From an uncultured Eggerthellaceae bacterium (GTDB lineage: Bacteria; Actinomycetota; Coriobacteriia; Coriobacteriales; Eggerthellaceae): a stretch of DNA of 64,000 nt. Position numbers and translations under genes: made by a program. The stretch lies in the NCBI GenBank assembly GCA_910584145.1, contig CAJTXX010000002.1, positions 21,633 through 85,632 on the forward strand, in the 5' to 3' direction. The notes under the pieces are model-generated. The model searched no databases. It saw nothing but the letters and a program-made list of their open reading frames with translations, and had not been told where the DNA came from. Positions 1 through 8,237 of this stretch are shown piece after piece. How positions within the stretch are numbered: position 1 is the first letter of the stretch; the number at the start of each line of letters is the position of its first letter.

Positions 1-1
1 A

Positions 2-205
2 GACGAGCCGGTGTTGGATGCCGATGGGAACCCGACAGCCGACCCCGATGGCAATCCGATCACAGCGCCGATCACTAACCCTGGCACGCTCGATATGAGA
101 GTGGGCTTGGAGACGTTCGACGACGTGAAGGTGAACATCATCGGCATCGGCAGCAGCCGCGGTGTGGCCAAGCTGACATACACCGTAGGCATCGCCTACG
201 ACTGA
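2..205 (+). CDS. Secreted surface protein, C-terminal fragment (5' end outside window)
   Basis: The reading frame is open from the first bases of the window to the TGA at 203-205, so this is the 3' end of a gene that begins upstream. The visible 67 or so residues start with an Asp/Asn/Pro-rich repeat-like stretch (DADGNP, DPDGNP) and end with KLTYTVGIAYD. That ending resembles the ending KVTYTVKLAG of the secreted protein at 1100-1846, so the two are probably related extracellular proteins. An open GTG at 11 lies inside the frame but is unlikely to be the start. It is followed at 347 by a small membrane protein, an arrangement repeated by the next gene pair. The function is unknown. Confidence 0.6.
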   Translation, partial: DEPVLDADGNPTADPDGNPITAPITNPGTLDMRVGLETFDDVKVNIIGIGSSRGVAKLTYTVGIAYD

Positions 206-222
206 TCTTCCCGAACGATAGC

Positions 223-253
223 CGGTTGGAGAGCGCTGATGGGGCGCTCCCGA
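223..253 (+). other. Hairpin in the spacer after the first gene
   Basis: A GAGCGC arm at about 230 pairs with GCGCTC at about 243 across a short loop. It lies 20-50 bases after the first stop codon and could attenuate or stabilise the mRNA. No T-run follows, so a classical terminator is not supported. Confidence 0.25.
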
Positions 254-346
254 CCTGTCTTGCCCGAACCCGAGAAGCCGCCCGAGATGAGCATCGAACA
301 GCGATGTGGGGCAGTCGACGCAAACAAGCGATAAGGACGAGGATCT

Positions 347-952
347 ATGACGAACAACGGACAGAGGAACCTGAACAACGGAGAGGGCATGCAGCCCGGA
401 CAGGCGCGAGGAGCGACCCCCGCGCAGGCGAGGCCGAGCGCGGCTGGTGCGCCGAAGAGGGGAGCGCGCACGGCGCTCATCGCGGCGGGGGTGGCGCTCG
501 CGGCCATCGCCATATGGGTGCTCGTGTGGTTATTCGCCTGCAACGGCTCGAGCCTGTTCGACCCGACGGCACAGACGGGGCAGGCCCCCTACAAGACGCC
601 CGAGGAGATGCAGGCAGAGCTCGACCGGACGGTGGAAGAGGGCATGTTCAACATATCCATCGCGAGCGTCATCCAGTTCGACGATGGCGCTGCGAGCGGC
701 ACGGCCTACATCGAGAACGTGCCGGGTAACCGCTACAACATGCGCGTGACGATCGCCGACGACGATTCGGGCGAGGTCCTCTACGAATCGGGCGTGCTCA
801 AGCCCAACCAGTTCATAGAGGACATCACTTTGGTGCGCGACCTCGATGCGGGGACCTACCCCGCAACCGCCACTTTCCGCGCGCTCGACCCGGTGACGCA
901 AGAGGAAGCGGGAAGCGCTGCTGCCAAGGTGACGATAAGCGTGCTGGGGTAA
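347..952 (+). CDS. Small membrane-anchored surface protein, paralogue A
   Basis: A 201-residue protein of unknown family. A Gln/Asn/Gly/Ala-rich cytoplasmic N terminus (1-42) is followed by one transmembrane helix (about 43-64) and an extracellular domain of about 130 residues with alternating beta-type hydrophobicity. Residues 89-112 carry a segment (QAELDRTV, EGMFNISIASVIQFD) that recurs almost unchanged in the protein at 1877-2581. The C-terminal halves also align (IENVPGN, AGTY, TATF, AAAKV, ending VLG). The ATG at 347 follows an AAGGACGAGGA ribosome site. It lies between two secreted-protein genes, so it probably works with them at the cell surface. Function is not recognised. Confidence 0.75.
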   Translation: MTNNGQRNLNNGEGMQPGQARGATPAQARPSAAGAPKRGARTALIAAGVALAAIAIWVLVWLFACNGSSLFDPTAQTGQAPYKTPEEMQAELDRTVEEGMFNISIASVIQFDDGAASGTAYIENVPGNRYNMRVTIADDDSGEVLYESGVLKPNQFIEDITLVRDLDAGTYPATATFRALDPVTQEEAGSAAAKVTISVLG

Positions 953-1099
953 GAGCCGCAGCACGGCATACGAGGTATCACGCGGCTTGTGGGAGAGCCG
1001 CTGGATATAGGGTCCGAGGCCAAAGCAACGGGAGGCCGCACGCAGGACCTGACGCAAGCAAGGACGAAATGGCTTTTTGACAACAAGGAGGAATGAGCC

Positions 1100-1846
1100 A
1101 TGAAGAAGACGAGCAAGCTGTTCGGAGCCATCGCGCTCTCGGCGACGCTGGCGATGGGGGCCATCCCCGCGTTCGCGGCGGACACGGTCGGCGCGACAGA
1201 GGACATCGAGGGCACCGAAGACGATGTGCGCACGCTCGACACCGACGCTGACGGGGGCGCTGGCAGCCCTGACAGCATCATCACCGTTTCCACGTTCACC
1301 TCGCAGATCAGCGTGACCTTGCCGGTGGCGCTGCCGATCGTGGCGGACACGGCAGGCGGCGCTGGCATGGCGCCGAACAACTACGGGTTCACGAACAACT
1401 CGGTGCCCGACATCCAGGTGACGAACGCCACCTGGGAAGTGATCGATGACGCCAAGGCGAAGTGGAACCTGGGCACGCAGGCGTTCGACTCGATGGGCGC
1501 GAAGGCCGTGAACTACAAGACCGACGATGCCCAGACAGAGACCGCGCCCTCCATGGGCTCGCTGCATATCGTGCTCACCCCGGGCACGGTGGCAGATGGC
1601 GCTTGGACGGTGTCTCCCGATGCCACCCCGCTCTCCATCGCCGGCTCCACCAAGGCGACGCTCGCGAGCCCCGCGAAGGGCGCTGAGCTCGACTGGACGG
1701 TCTATGGCTCTGAGACGGCAGCTGCTGACACGGCCAAGTCGACCACGCAGCTTCTGCAGGTGCTGCCCACGAGCTCGGTGATCGCGGGCCAGCAGGAGGC
1801 GACAGATGTGGTGAAGGTCACCTATACCGTGAAGCTCGCCGGCTAA
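1100..1846 (+). CDS. Secreted surface protein of unknown function
   Basis: A 248-residue protein with a clear Sec signal peptide: MKK, a hydrophobic core, and probable cleavage after AFA at residue 26. The mature part is acidic and begins with an Asp/Glu/Thr-rich stretch. It then has a beta-rich body with ISVTLPVALPIVAD and a TWEV motif near residue 113, and ends in KVTYTVKLAG. This pattern is reminiscent of WxL-type or camelysin/TasA-type surface proteins, but I cannot assign a family. The ribosome site AAGGAGGAA sits 8 bases before ATG. The preceding partial gene ends similarly, suggesting tandem duplication of a secreted-protein plus membrane-protein pair. Confidence 0.75.
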   Translation: MKKTSKLFGAIALSATLAMGAIPAFAADTVGATEDIEGTEDDVRTLDTDADGGAGSPDSIITVSTFTSQISVTLPVALPIVADTAGGAGMAPNNYGFTNNSVPDIQVTNATWEVIDDAKAKWNLGTQAFDSMGAKAVNYKTDDAQTETAPSMGSLHIVLTPGTVADGAWTVSPDATPLSIAGSTKATLASPAKGAELDWTVYGSETAAADTAKSTTQLLQVLPTSSVIAGQQEATDVVKVTYTVKLAG

Positions 1847-1876
1847 GGCCGCGCACAGGTTCGAGGTAGCTGCGTC

Positions 1877-2581
1877 ATGGCGAGCGGATACGGCAACGGT
1901 GATATGCGGCCCCAGCAAGGGCCATCCGGCCGCGTGCGCGGCTACGGCATGGGGAGGGGAGGCGCCCTGGGTGCGGCGCCTCCCGACCCTGCGCAGGTAA
2001 GCCCCTATGTGCGCCTCGCACCTGATGGGGCGCAGGCGCGCGCCTATGTGCCCCCTGCGACGAGCATCCCGCAGCATGCTCTGCGCCGTCGGCGGGGCCC
2101 GGGCTTTTGGGCAGCTGTCATATTCGCCCTTCTGTGCCTCATCCTCGCAGGCACGCTCGCGTTCATGCTGTTTTCGGCTGGCCCATCGAAGCGCTCGGGC
2201 GAGTCGGGCCAGCTTGAGGGCAAGACCGAAGCCGAGGTGCAAGCAGAGCTCGACCGCACGGTGGCAGAGGGCATGTTCAACATCTCGATAGCATCGGTCA
2301 TCCAGTTCGACACGGGCACCTCGGAAGGTGAGATGCGCATCGAGAACGTGCCGGGCAACCCCTACCTCATGCAGGTGTCGATCACGCGCGATGACACCAA
2401 AGAGCAGATATACGCCACCGACCTCATAGAGCCCGACCATCACATACAGCGCGATGCGCTCGATGTCGACCTGGAACCGGGGACTTACGAGTGCACCGCC
2501 ACCTTCGCTGCGTGCGACCCTGAAACAGAAGAGCAGGTAGGGCAAGCAGCCGCCAAGGTAGTCGTGCAGGTGCTGGGATAG
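1877..2581 (+). CDS. Small membrane-anchored surface protein, paralogue B
   Basis: A 234-residue paralogue of the protein at 347-952. A longer Gly/Arg/Pro-rich cytoplasmic N terminus (1-76) precedes a transmembrane helix at about 77-99. Residues 122-145 repeat the shared QAELDRTV and EGMFNISIASVIQFD signature. The extracellular domain again shows IENVPGN, DLEPGTY, TATF and AAAKV and ends in VLG. Only 30 bases separate it from the preceding secreted protein and 27 from the giant protein that follows, so the three are probably co-transcribed. No enzyme motif is visible; a surface-assembly or anchoring role is inference. Confidence 0.75.
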   Translation: MASGYGNGDMRPQQGPSGRVRGYGMGRGGALGAAPPDPAQVSPYVRLAPDGAQARAYVPPATSIPQHALRRRRGPGFWAAVIFALLCLILAGTLAFMLFSAGPSKRSGESGQLEGKTEAEVQAELDRTVAEGMFNISIASVIQFDTGTSEGEMRIENVPGNPYLMQVSITRDDTKEQIYATDLIEPDHHIQRDALDVDLEPGTYECTATFAACDPETEEQVGQAAAKVVVQVLG

Positions 2582-2608
2582 CAGATCCGTACAGGAAAGA
2601 GAACCATC

Positions 2609-5600
2609 ATGGGAAACATGTTGAGAGGGAAGCTGAGAGGGGTGCTCGCCGCCGCAGCTGCGCTGTGCCTGGCGTTGAGCCTCGTGCCGGCCGCAGCGCT
2701 CGCTGAGGTGGCTTCGAGCGCTGAGACGACGGTGACGGTGGAGGTGCGCGGCAGCCTGCGCGCAGCGAAGGTGAGCACGTGGTCGAGCCCGCTTTCCATA
2801 GCCGATTCGCACGAGAGCGCCTTCGACTACGATGCGGGCACGATAGGCCCTGGCGTGATATGGGCCGAGTTCGAGTACGGGCGTCCCATCGAGCGCGATG
2901 GCATGAAGTATTACGAGGCATCCTGGGTCTGGGAGAAGACCCAGCAGGTAGGCGATGACACAGTGCTGTCGAGCGGCTCATCTGAGCGGCGCGTGAACGT
3001 GCATGGGACAGGCGCTGAGCCGGTGGCCCACCTCACGATGGACGAGATGTTCGCAGACAAGGGCTGGGCAAGCGATTCGAAGCGCCCGGGCGACTATGCG
3101 GTCACCCTCACGCTCAAAGGGGACAACTGCCAAGCGAGCTGCACGTTCTCGTTCACCATCGTGGATGCAGGCGATATCGTGACCTGGCTCAAGGATGAGG
3201 CGGATGGCGTTGAGATATGGGGCGCGTTCACCTCCACGGCAGAGCTCCAGGCTGAGAATCTGATGAGCAGCACCGCTCCTGGGGCGCAGGCGACCCTTAC
3301 CCAGATGGCCTCTGCGGCTGCGGGCAAGACCATAGGGGCGGCTTTCCAGCTCGATATCGTGGGAGGAGGGCTCTTCTACGACGAGACGCCCTCGCATATA
3401 CAGGAGCGCGTGGCGTTCCCGGTGGGTCCTGAGATCATGGCAGCTGCTGCCGCTAACGAGCCGCTCGCGCTGGTGGTGCTCGTCGATGGCGAGCTTACGA
3501 GCGTCGAGTACCGCTATGCGAGCGGGGAGTACGCCTACGTGTCAGCCGATGGGAAGAGCACGCTCGAAGTGCGCCCGGCAGATGCGCTTAACCCTGCCGC
3601 AGGTGGCACGGCCCTGTTCGCCATGCGCTTCACGGGCGCCTCCATCGGAGCGGTCGCGCTCGCTTATGCGCCTGCGCGCTCCTATACCATCGAGGTGGAG
3701 GTGAGGGGCTCTGGCAGCGGAGTCGTGTCTCCCACCGCCCAAGCGATGGCCTACGGGGCGGGCTCTTCGCCTGTGTATGCCTTCAGCGCCGATGCGGGGT
3801 GCGTGCTCGCAGGATTCGAGGTGCTCGGCGCGAGCGGGCCGTATGACCCTGCAAAGATCGCCATCACCGCCGATGCGGTGCGCTTTGCGAGCCTTGATGC
3901 CGATGCGCGCATCGTGGTGACGTTCGACAAGTACAACCCAGGCCCCGACCCTGCTCCTATGACCATGAGCATCTCCCAGAAAGGCGATAGCGCTGCTCTT
4001 GCGAACAGCACGATAGCAGCGAGCTACACGAGCCTTGTGGGAGGAGAGCAGAAGCCGGCCTCGAAGGCTGCTACCGCACGCGACTTCGCGCTGTCTGACG
4101 TAGCGCCCGGCACGCAGGTGCTGTTCACCATCAATGCGGCTGAGGGGTATCTGATCGAGGGCGCCTGGGTGTTCGGAGAGGGCGGCTCGCAAAGCGATGC
4201 CACGCGCGTGAGCGTGAGCGGAACGACGCTTGCCATATCGGCCATGACGCCTGATACCGCGAAGGTCGTGGTGTCGTATGCCAAGGGTGTGAAGCCGCCT
4301 GCGGTGCGCCATACTGTGCGCGGCGTAGTGGACGGAGGCAAAGGCGGCAGCTTCGAGGGGATGGAGAGCCTCGGCGGCGGCAGGTATGCCATAAGCGTGT
4401 CTGACGGCGACTACCAGCGCATAGCGGTGCGCGCGGCGAGCGGATACGGGCTCGCTCGCGTGGTCCTCTACGAGGGGGATGCAGCTACCGGCGCAGGACG
4501 CGAGCTGTTCGCCGATGCGAGCGCGAAGGCTGAGAGCTTCTCTTATGTCATCCCCTCGGTGGCATGCGACTGCACCGTCCTCGCCCAGTTCAAGGAGATC
4601 GAGGGCGCTGTGGTGGTGCCGCCAGACGAGCCCGAGGCGAGCTATGCGGTGACAGCGAAGGTATCCGGCGGGGGAGGCGCGATTTACCCCAAGGGCTCCA
4701 TGCGCGTGCGCGCTGGGAGCGACCTGGCGTTCACGATCGTCCCGAAGGCGGGGTACGTGGTCGATAAGGTCACCTCCAACGGGCATGAGGTGGGCTTGAC
4801 GAAGCATGAGGCGGGCTATTCGTTCTTCACAGCACGCGATATCAGGAGCGATCTGAACATCGTGGCGCGGTTCAAGTATGCAGGCGACGATGCGCCGGTG
4901 GTGACCGAGCAGCCCATCGCGCTCACCGTGAAGTCGGTCGGGTTCGGCACCGCCTACCCCTCTGGTACGACGAAGGTGGCGAAGGGTCAGCCCTTCACGC
5001 TGACGCTGGAGCCAAGGGCAGGCTGCTCGCTCAAGAGCCTGACGCGCGATGGGAAGGATATCACCGATCAGGTGGAGCACCTCGCCTACACGCTGCCCAG
5101 CGTGACCAGCCCTGCTACGTTCGTCGCCACCTTCATCGACGAGAACGGCTCGACGAGCGGAGGCGATTCTGGGGATGTGAACATCGAGGTGGACATCGAA
5201 TCGGGCAACAGCAGCAAGGACGGAGCGCAGGGCGGTATCGTGGCCTTTGCCGAGAACGCCTTCGGTGATGAGATAGGCGGCGAGGTATCGCCCATGCGGG
5301 CTACCATCAAGCCCGGCGCTACGCAAACGTTCATCGTGAAGCCCTACGACGGCTCGTATATCGCCGATGTGTCGGTGACGGGCAGCGCAGAGATCACGGA
5401 GATGGGCGATTTGCCGATGGTGGGCGCTGGTCATGCTGTAGACCCTGATGTCGATAAGCCATATCGCTATGTCGTGGTAAAGGGCATATCCGGAGAGGTG
5501 GCCCTAGATGTGCGGTTCGATTCGTGCCTGAACGACCCGCAGAACCCCGGCGGCAAGCGCTATATCTATGACCAGGCGGCTTATTCGGTGGTGGATGTGA

Positions 5601-6874
5601 CGCCGTGGACAGCGGGTGGCGTGAGCGTGTCGTATCCGGATAACTCGCCCGAGGGCATCGTGCCGCGCGCGGTGCCGGTCATCGCATGGCCGGGGAAGGC
5701 GCCTATCGACCATATAGAGATGTTGGGGCATGCGCTTGATATCGAGTATGGCGATGCGGGCGCCATCACCGGGTTCGTGGTGGATAAGGGCGCTGAAGGC
5801 GAGCGCAGGTTCGCCGCTGATAAGGCAAGCGATGCGTGCGAGCGCCTCAACGAGCTGATCGACAGGGAGCTCGGCTACGACCCGCCGCGCGCAAGTGGGG
5901 AGGATCGGGGCAACGGCACCGGCGGCAGGCCCGACTATGTGCGGCCCGGTGCGGATGGTAGCTATGAGCTGGCTATCCCCACAGGGAACAAGGAAAGGGA
6001 GCCGGTCGAGCCGGCTGCCGGGGTGTCGGCGGGAGACACGGGAGGCGTGCTCTACCAGCATCTGGTGGAGATAGGCGTCACCACTGAGGGTGGTGGCACG
6101 GGCGGCGCGGTGACGGTGGAGCGCAATGCGCACGACTTGGGCAGCGTTGCAAGCGTGGTGATGAACCATCGCGGCGAGCTGGTGGTCCACGCGAGCCCTA
6201 AGAGCGGCTATGCGGTCAGGTTCGTGGTCGATGATGCCTCGAAGGATGCTATCCGGCCGAGCGAGGATACCGCCTCTGCGACGGTGCTTGGTAGCGAGGA
6301 GGCTCCTTCGGTGAGCGCATCTTACACGGTGACAGGTCCGGGCAAGATAGGCGTGGTGTTCACAGCTACGGGCAGCACGCCGCCCGGTGAGCCTGGCGGG
6401 CCCGATGAGCCTTCGGGCCCCGACGCGACGCTCGGCCCGGCCGATGTGGCTGCTGGCACGGCGTTCGCGGTGAGGGCATCGGCCCAAGGGCGCGGCTCTA
6501 TCAGCCCGTCTGGCACGCTCTATTACCGGGCGGGGACGGCTGCTTCGTTCAACCTGATGCCAGATAGCGGCTACCAGGTGGTAGCGGTGAGCGTTGACGG
6601 CAAGCGCATCCCGTGGAGCGCCACGAAGTACGCGCTCGCAGATGCTCAGGGCGGCAAGAGCTACACGCTCGTTGCCGAGTTCTCGCCAGCATCGCCTGCG
6701 GCGGGCACCATCAGCGCAGGCCAGCGCGCCATCAAGACGCTCCAGTCGCTCGCTCAGACAGGCGACCTGGCGGCAGCGGGAGCGACGTTGCTGACAGGTG
6801 TCGCCTGTGCGGCCTTAGGCGTGGTGTTGCTGACGAGCAACCGCCGCCGCAAGCAGGAGGTGCAAGAAGGCTAA
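2609..6874 (+). CDS. Giant repeat surface protein with LAXTG sorting signal
   Basis: A 1421-residue secreted protein. Residues 1-32 form a signal peptide ending in AALA. The body contains at least five divergent InlB B-repeat-like units: roughly 355-430, 570-640, 680-755, 770-850 and 1290-1365. They share a pattern of VSGGGGAIYPKG or GRGSISPSG, then AGS, then a GY residue pair and a final VVARF or LVAEF. A Pro/Gly/Asp-rich spacer lies near residue 1255. The C terminus has LAQTG at residues 1381-1385 (bases 6749-6763), a hydrophobic helix and an RRRK tail. That is a sortase signal of the LAXTG class used by actinobacterial class E sortases. It is likely cell-wall anchored and adhesin-like. No sortase gene is in the window. 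Confidence 0.85.
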   Translation: MGNMLRGKLRGVLAAAAALCLALSLVPAAALAEVASSAETTVTVEVRGSLRAAKVSTWSSPLSIADSHESAFDYDAGTIGPGVIWAEFEYGRPIERDGMKYYEASWVWEKTQQVGDDTVLSSGSSERRVNVHGTGAEPVAHLTMDEMFADKGWASDSKRPGDYAVTLTLKGDNCQASCTFSFTIVDAGDIVTWLKDEADGVEIWGAFTSTAELQAENLMSSTAPGAQATLTQMASAAAGKTIGAAFQLDIVGGGLFYDETPSHIQERVAFPVGPEIMAAAAANEPLALVVLVDGELTSVEYRYASGEYAYVSADGKSTLEVRPADALNPAAGGTALFAMRFTGASIGAVALAYAPARSYTIEVEVRGSGSGVVSPTAQAMAYGAGSSPVYAFSADAGCVLAGFEVLGASGPYDPAKIAITADAVRFASLDADARIVVTFDKYNPGPDPAPMTMSISQKGDSAALANSTIAASYTSLVGGEQKPASKAATARDFALSDVAPGTQVLFTINAAEGYLIEGAWVFGEGGSQSDATRVSVSGTTLAISAMTPDTAKVVVSYAKGVKPPAVRHTVRGVVDGGKGGSFEGMESLGGGRYAISVSDGDYQRIAVRAASGYGLARVVLYEGDAATGAGRELFADASAKAESFSYVIPSVACDCTVLAQFKEIEGAVVVPPDEPEASYAVTAKVSGGGGAIYPKGSMRVRAGSDLAFTIVPKAGYVVDKVTSNGHEVGLTKHEAGYSFFTARDIRSDLNIVARFKYAGDDAPVVTEQPIALTVKSVGFGTAYPSGTTKVAKGQPFTLTLEPRAGCSLKSLTRDGKDITDQVEHLAYTLPSVTSPATFVATFIDENGSTSGGDSGDVNIEVDIESGNSSKDGAQGGIVAFAENAFGDEIGGEVSPMRATIKPGATQTFIVKPYDGSYIADVSVTGSAEITEMGDLPMVGAGHAVDPDVDKPYRYVVVKGISGEVALDVRFDSCLNDPQNPGGKRYIYDQAAYSVVDVTPWTAGGVSVSYPDNSPEGIVPRAVPVIAWPGKAPIDHIEMLGHALDIEYGDAGAITGFVVDKGAEGERRFAADKASDACERLNELIDRELGYDPPRASGEDRGNGTGGRPDYVRPGADGSYELAIPTGNKEREPVEPAAGVSAGDTGGVLYQHLVEIGVTTEGGGTGGAVTVERNAHDLGSVASVVMNHRGELVVHASPKSGYAVRFVVDDASKDAIRPSEDTASATVLGSEEAPSVSASYTVTGPGKIGVVFTATGSTPPGEPGGPDEPSGPDATLGPADVAAGTAFAVRASAQGRGSISPSGTLYYRAGTAASFNLMPDSGYQVVAVSVDGKRIPWSATKYALADAQGGKSYTLVAEFSPASPAAGTISAGQRAIKTLQSLAQTGDLAAAGATLLTGVACAALGVVLLTSNRRRKQEVQEG

Positions 6875-6897
6875 CAGTTGGGTGTTGGGCTGTGATA

Positions 6898-6931
6898 AAA
6901 AGAAAGGGGCTTCGGCCCCTTTCTTTTTTTT
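6898..6931. terminator. Strong bidirectional Rho-independent terminator
   Basis: Arms AAAAGAAAGGGGC (6898-6910) and GCCCCTTTCTTTT (6915-6927) pair perfectly around a TTCG tetraloop. An eight-base T-run follows on the plus strand and an A-run precedes. It lies between the surface locus and the convergent queA gene, so it can serve both transcripts. Confidence 0.92.
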
Positions 6932-6954
6932 GCGGGACGCAGTGCTCGGTGGCG

Positions 6955-8040
6955 CTAGACAATCAGCATGGCATCGCCGAAGCTGAGCATGCGGTAGCGC
7001 TCGGCTATGGCATGCTGATAGGCCGCCATGATATGGTCGCGTGTGGCGAAAGCCGACACCAGCATCATCAGGGTGGAGCGCGGCACGTGGAAGTTGGTTA
7101 TCAGCGCATCCACCACGTTAAAGCGGCTGCCGGGCAGCAGGAACAGCGATGTCGCCTCACGCTCACGCGGGCGCAGGGTGCCGGCGTCTGCATCCCAGGC
7201 GCTCTCCAACGAGCGCACGCTGGTGGTGCCCACGGCCACCACGCGCCCGCCGCGCGCTTTCGCCTCTTCGATGGCGGCCACGGTGCGCTCGGGCACGGTG
7301 TAGAGCTCGGTATGCATCGCATGGTCTTCGGGCCGCTCCTCGTCCACCACGCGGAAGGTGTCCAGCCCCACTTCCAGCTCCACCGTCTCCCAGCCGATGC
7401 CGCGCTGTTGGCAGCGCTCGATCAGCTCGGGTGTGAAATGCAGCCCGGCGGTGGGGGCCGCGGCCGAGCTCTCACGCTTGGCGTAGACGGTCTGGTACAT
7501 CTCCTTGTCGCCGGTGTAGTCGCGGATATAGGGCGGCAGCGGCGTGTTGCCCGCGGCGTGCAGCGCTTCGTCGAGCGAGGGCAGCGGCGTGGTCAGCCGC
7601 GCGACGCGCTCGCCCTTCTGCGCGCCTGCCGCCCAATCGACGATCTCGGCCGACAGCACCACCTGCCCGTTCTCGTCGGGGAAATCGACTACGGCGCCCG
7701 TACCTGGTTTCAGGCGCTTTCCCGGTCGCACCAGCACTTCCCAGAAGGCCAGCTTGTTCGTGCGCGGCTCGGGGCCTGCGGCCTCGCGCAGCAGGAACAC
7801 CTCGGCGGCGCCCCCCGTGCCGCGCTTCGCGCCCAGCAGCCGCGCCGGCAGCACGCGCGTCTCGTTCGCCACCAAAAGGTCGCCTGGGTGCAGGTAGTCG
7901 AGCAGGTCGCGGAAGATGCGGTCTTCGAGCGCTCCTGTGCTGCGGTGCAGCACCAGCATGCGGCATTCGTCGCGCACCGGCGCAGGGGCTTGCGCTATCA
8001 GCTCCGGCGGGAGCTCGTAGTCGAAATCGGCGGTCTTCAT
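6955..8040 (-). CDS. queA: S-adenosylmethionine:tRNA ribosyltransferase-isomerase
   Basis: QueA transfers and isomerises the ribosyl moiety of SAM onto preQ1-modified tRNA, giving epoxyqueuosine-tRNA in the cytoplasm. The 361-residue length is normal. The family N terminus (MKTADFDYELPPELIAQAP, then LVLHR) is clear, as are the LLVANETRVLPARLLG block and the AAPTAGLHFT block at about 180-190. The TSVRSLES and SLFLLPGSRFNVVDALITNFH blocks follow near the C terminus. The start codon overlaps the upstream gene by four bases (8037-8040), indicating translational coupling. With queH upstream and tgt on the other strand it forms a queuosine cluster. Confidence 0.96.
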   Translation of the reverse strand: MKTADFDYELPPELIAQAPAPVRDECRMLVLHRSTGALEDRIFRDLLDYLHPGDLLVANETRVLPARLLGAKRGTGGAAEVFLLREAAGPEPRTNKLAFWEVLVRPGKRLKPGTGAVVDFPDENGQVVLSAEIVDWAAGAQKGERVARLTTPLPSLDEALHAAGNTPLPPYIRDYTGDKEMYQTVYAKRESSAAAPTAGLHFTPELIERCQQRGIGWETVELEVGLDTFRVVDEERPEDHAMHTELYTVPERTVAAIEEAKARGGRVVAVGTTSVRSLESAWDADAGTLRPREREATSLFLLPGSRFNVVDALITNFHVPRSTLMMLVSAFATRDHIMAAYQHAIAERYRMLSFGDAMLIV

Positions 8041-8237
8041 AGCAGGCCGTAGCGATCGAAGGTGGCGATCATGGTCTTCAACATGGTCTTCCTGCCGAAG
8101 AGCTCGCGGTAGGTGACGGTCTTCACCTTACCCGCCGCTTTGAGCTCGGCCAACTGCGCGTCGGCGTCTGCGAGCTGCGCTCGGGTATCGGCCAGCAGGC
8201 GCTCGAAGGCTTCGAGCCGTTCCTGTTCGGTGGTCAT
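8037..8237 (-). CDS. Small coiled-coil protein between queH and queA
   Basis: A 66-residue hydrophilic protein. Residues 1-35 form a Leu/Ala/Glu-rich amphipathic helix typical of a short coiled coil. It is followed by KVKTVTYRELFGRKTMLKT and an aromatic tail. It overlaps queH upstream (8234-8237) and queA downstream (8037-8040), each by ATGA-type four-base overlaps, so it is almost certainly translated with them. I do not recognise a family. Position suggests a link to queuosine synthesis or to epoxyqueuosine reductase assembly, which is inference. Confidence 0.7.
   Translation of the reverse strand: MTTEQERLEAFERLLADTRAQLADADAQLAELKAAGKVKTVTYRELFGRKTMLKTMIATFDRYGLL

Noticed and set aside
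3542..5434. 630-codon minus-strand frame inside the giant surface protein gene.
   Set aside because: The plus strand has a signal peptide, repeats and a sorting signal, while the antisense has only His/Arg/Ala-rich composition.
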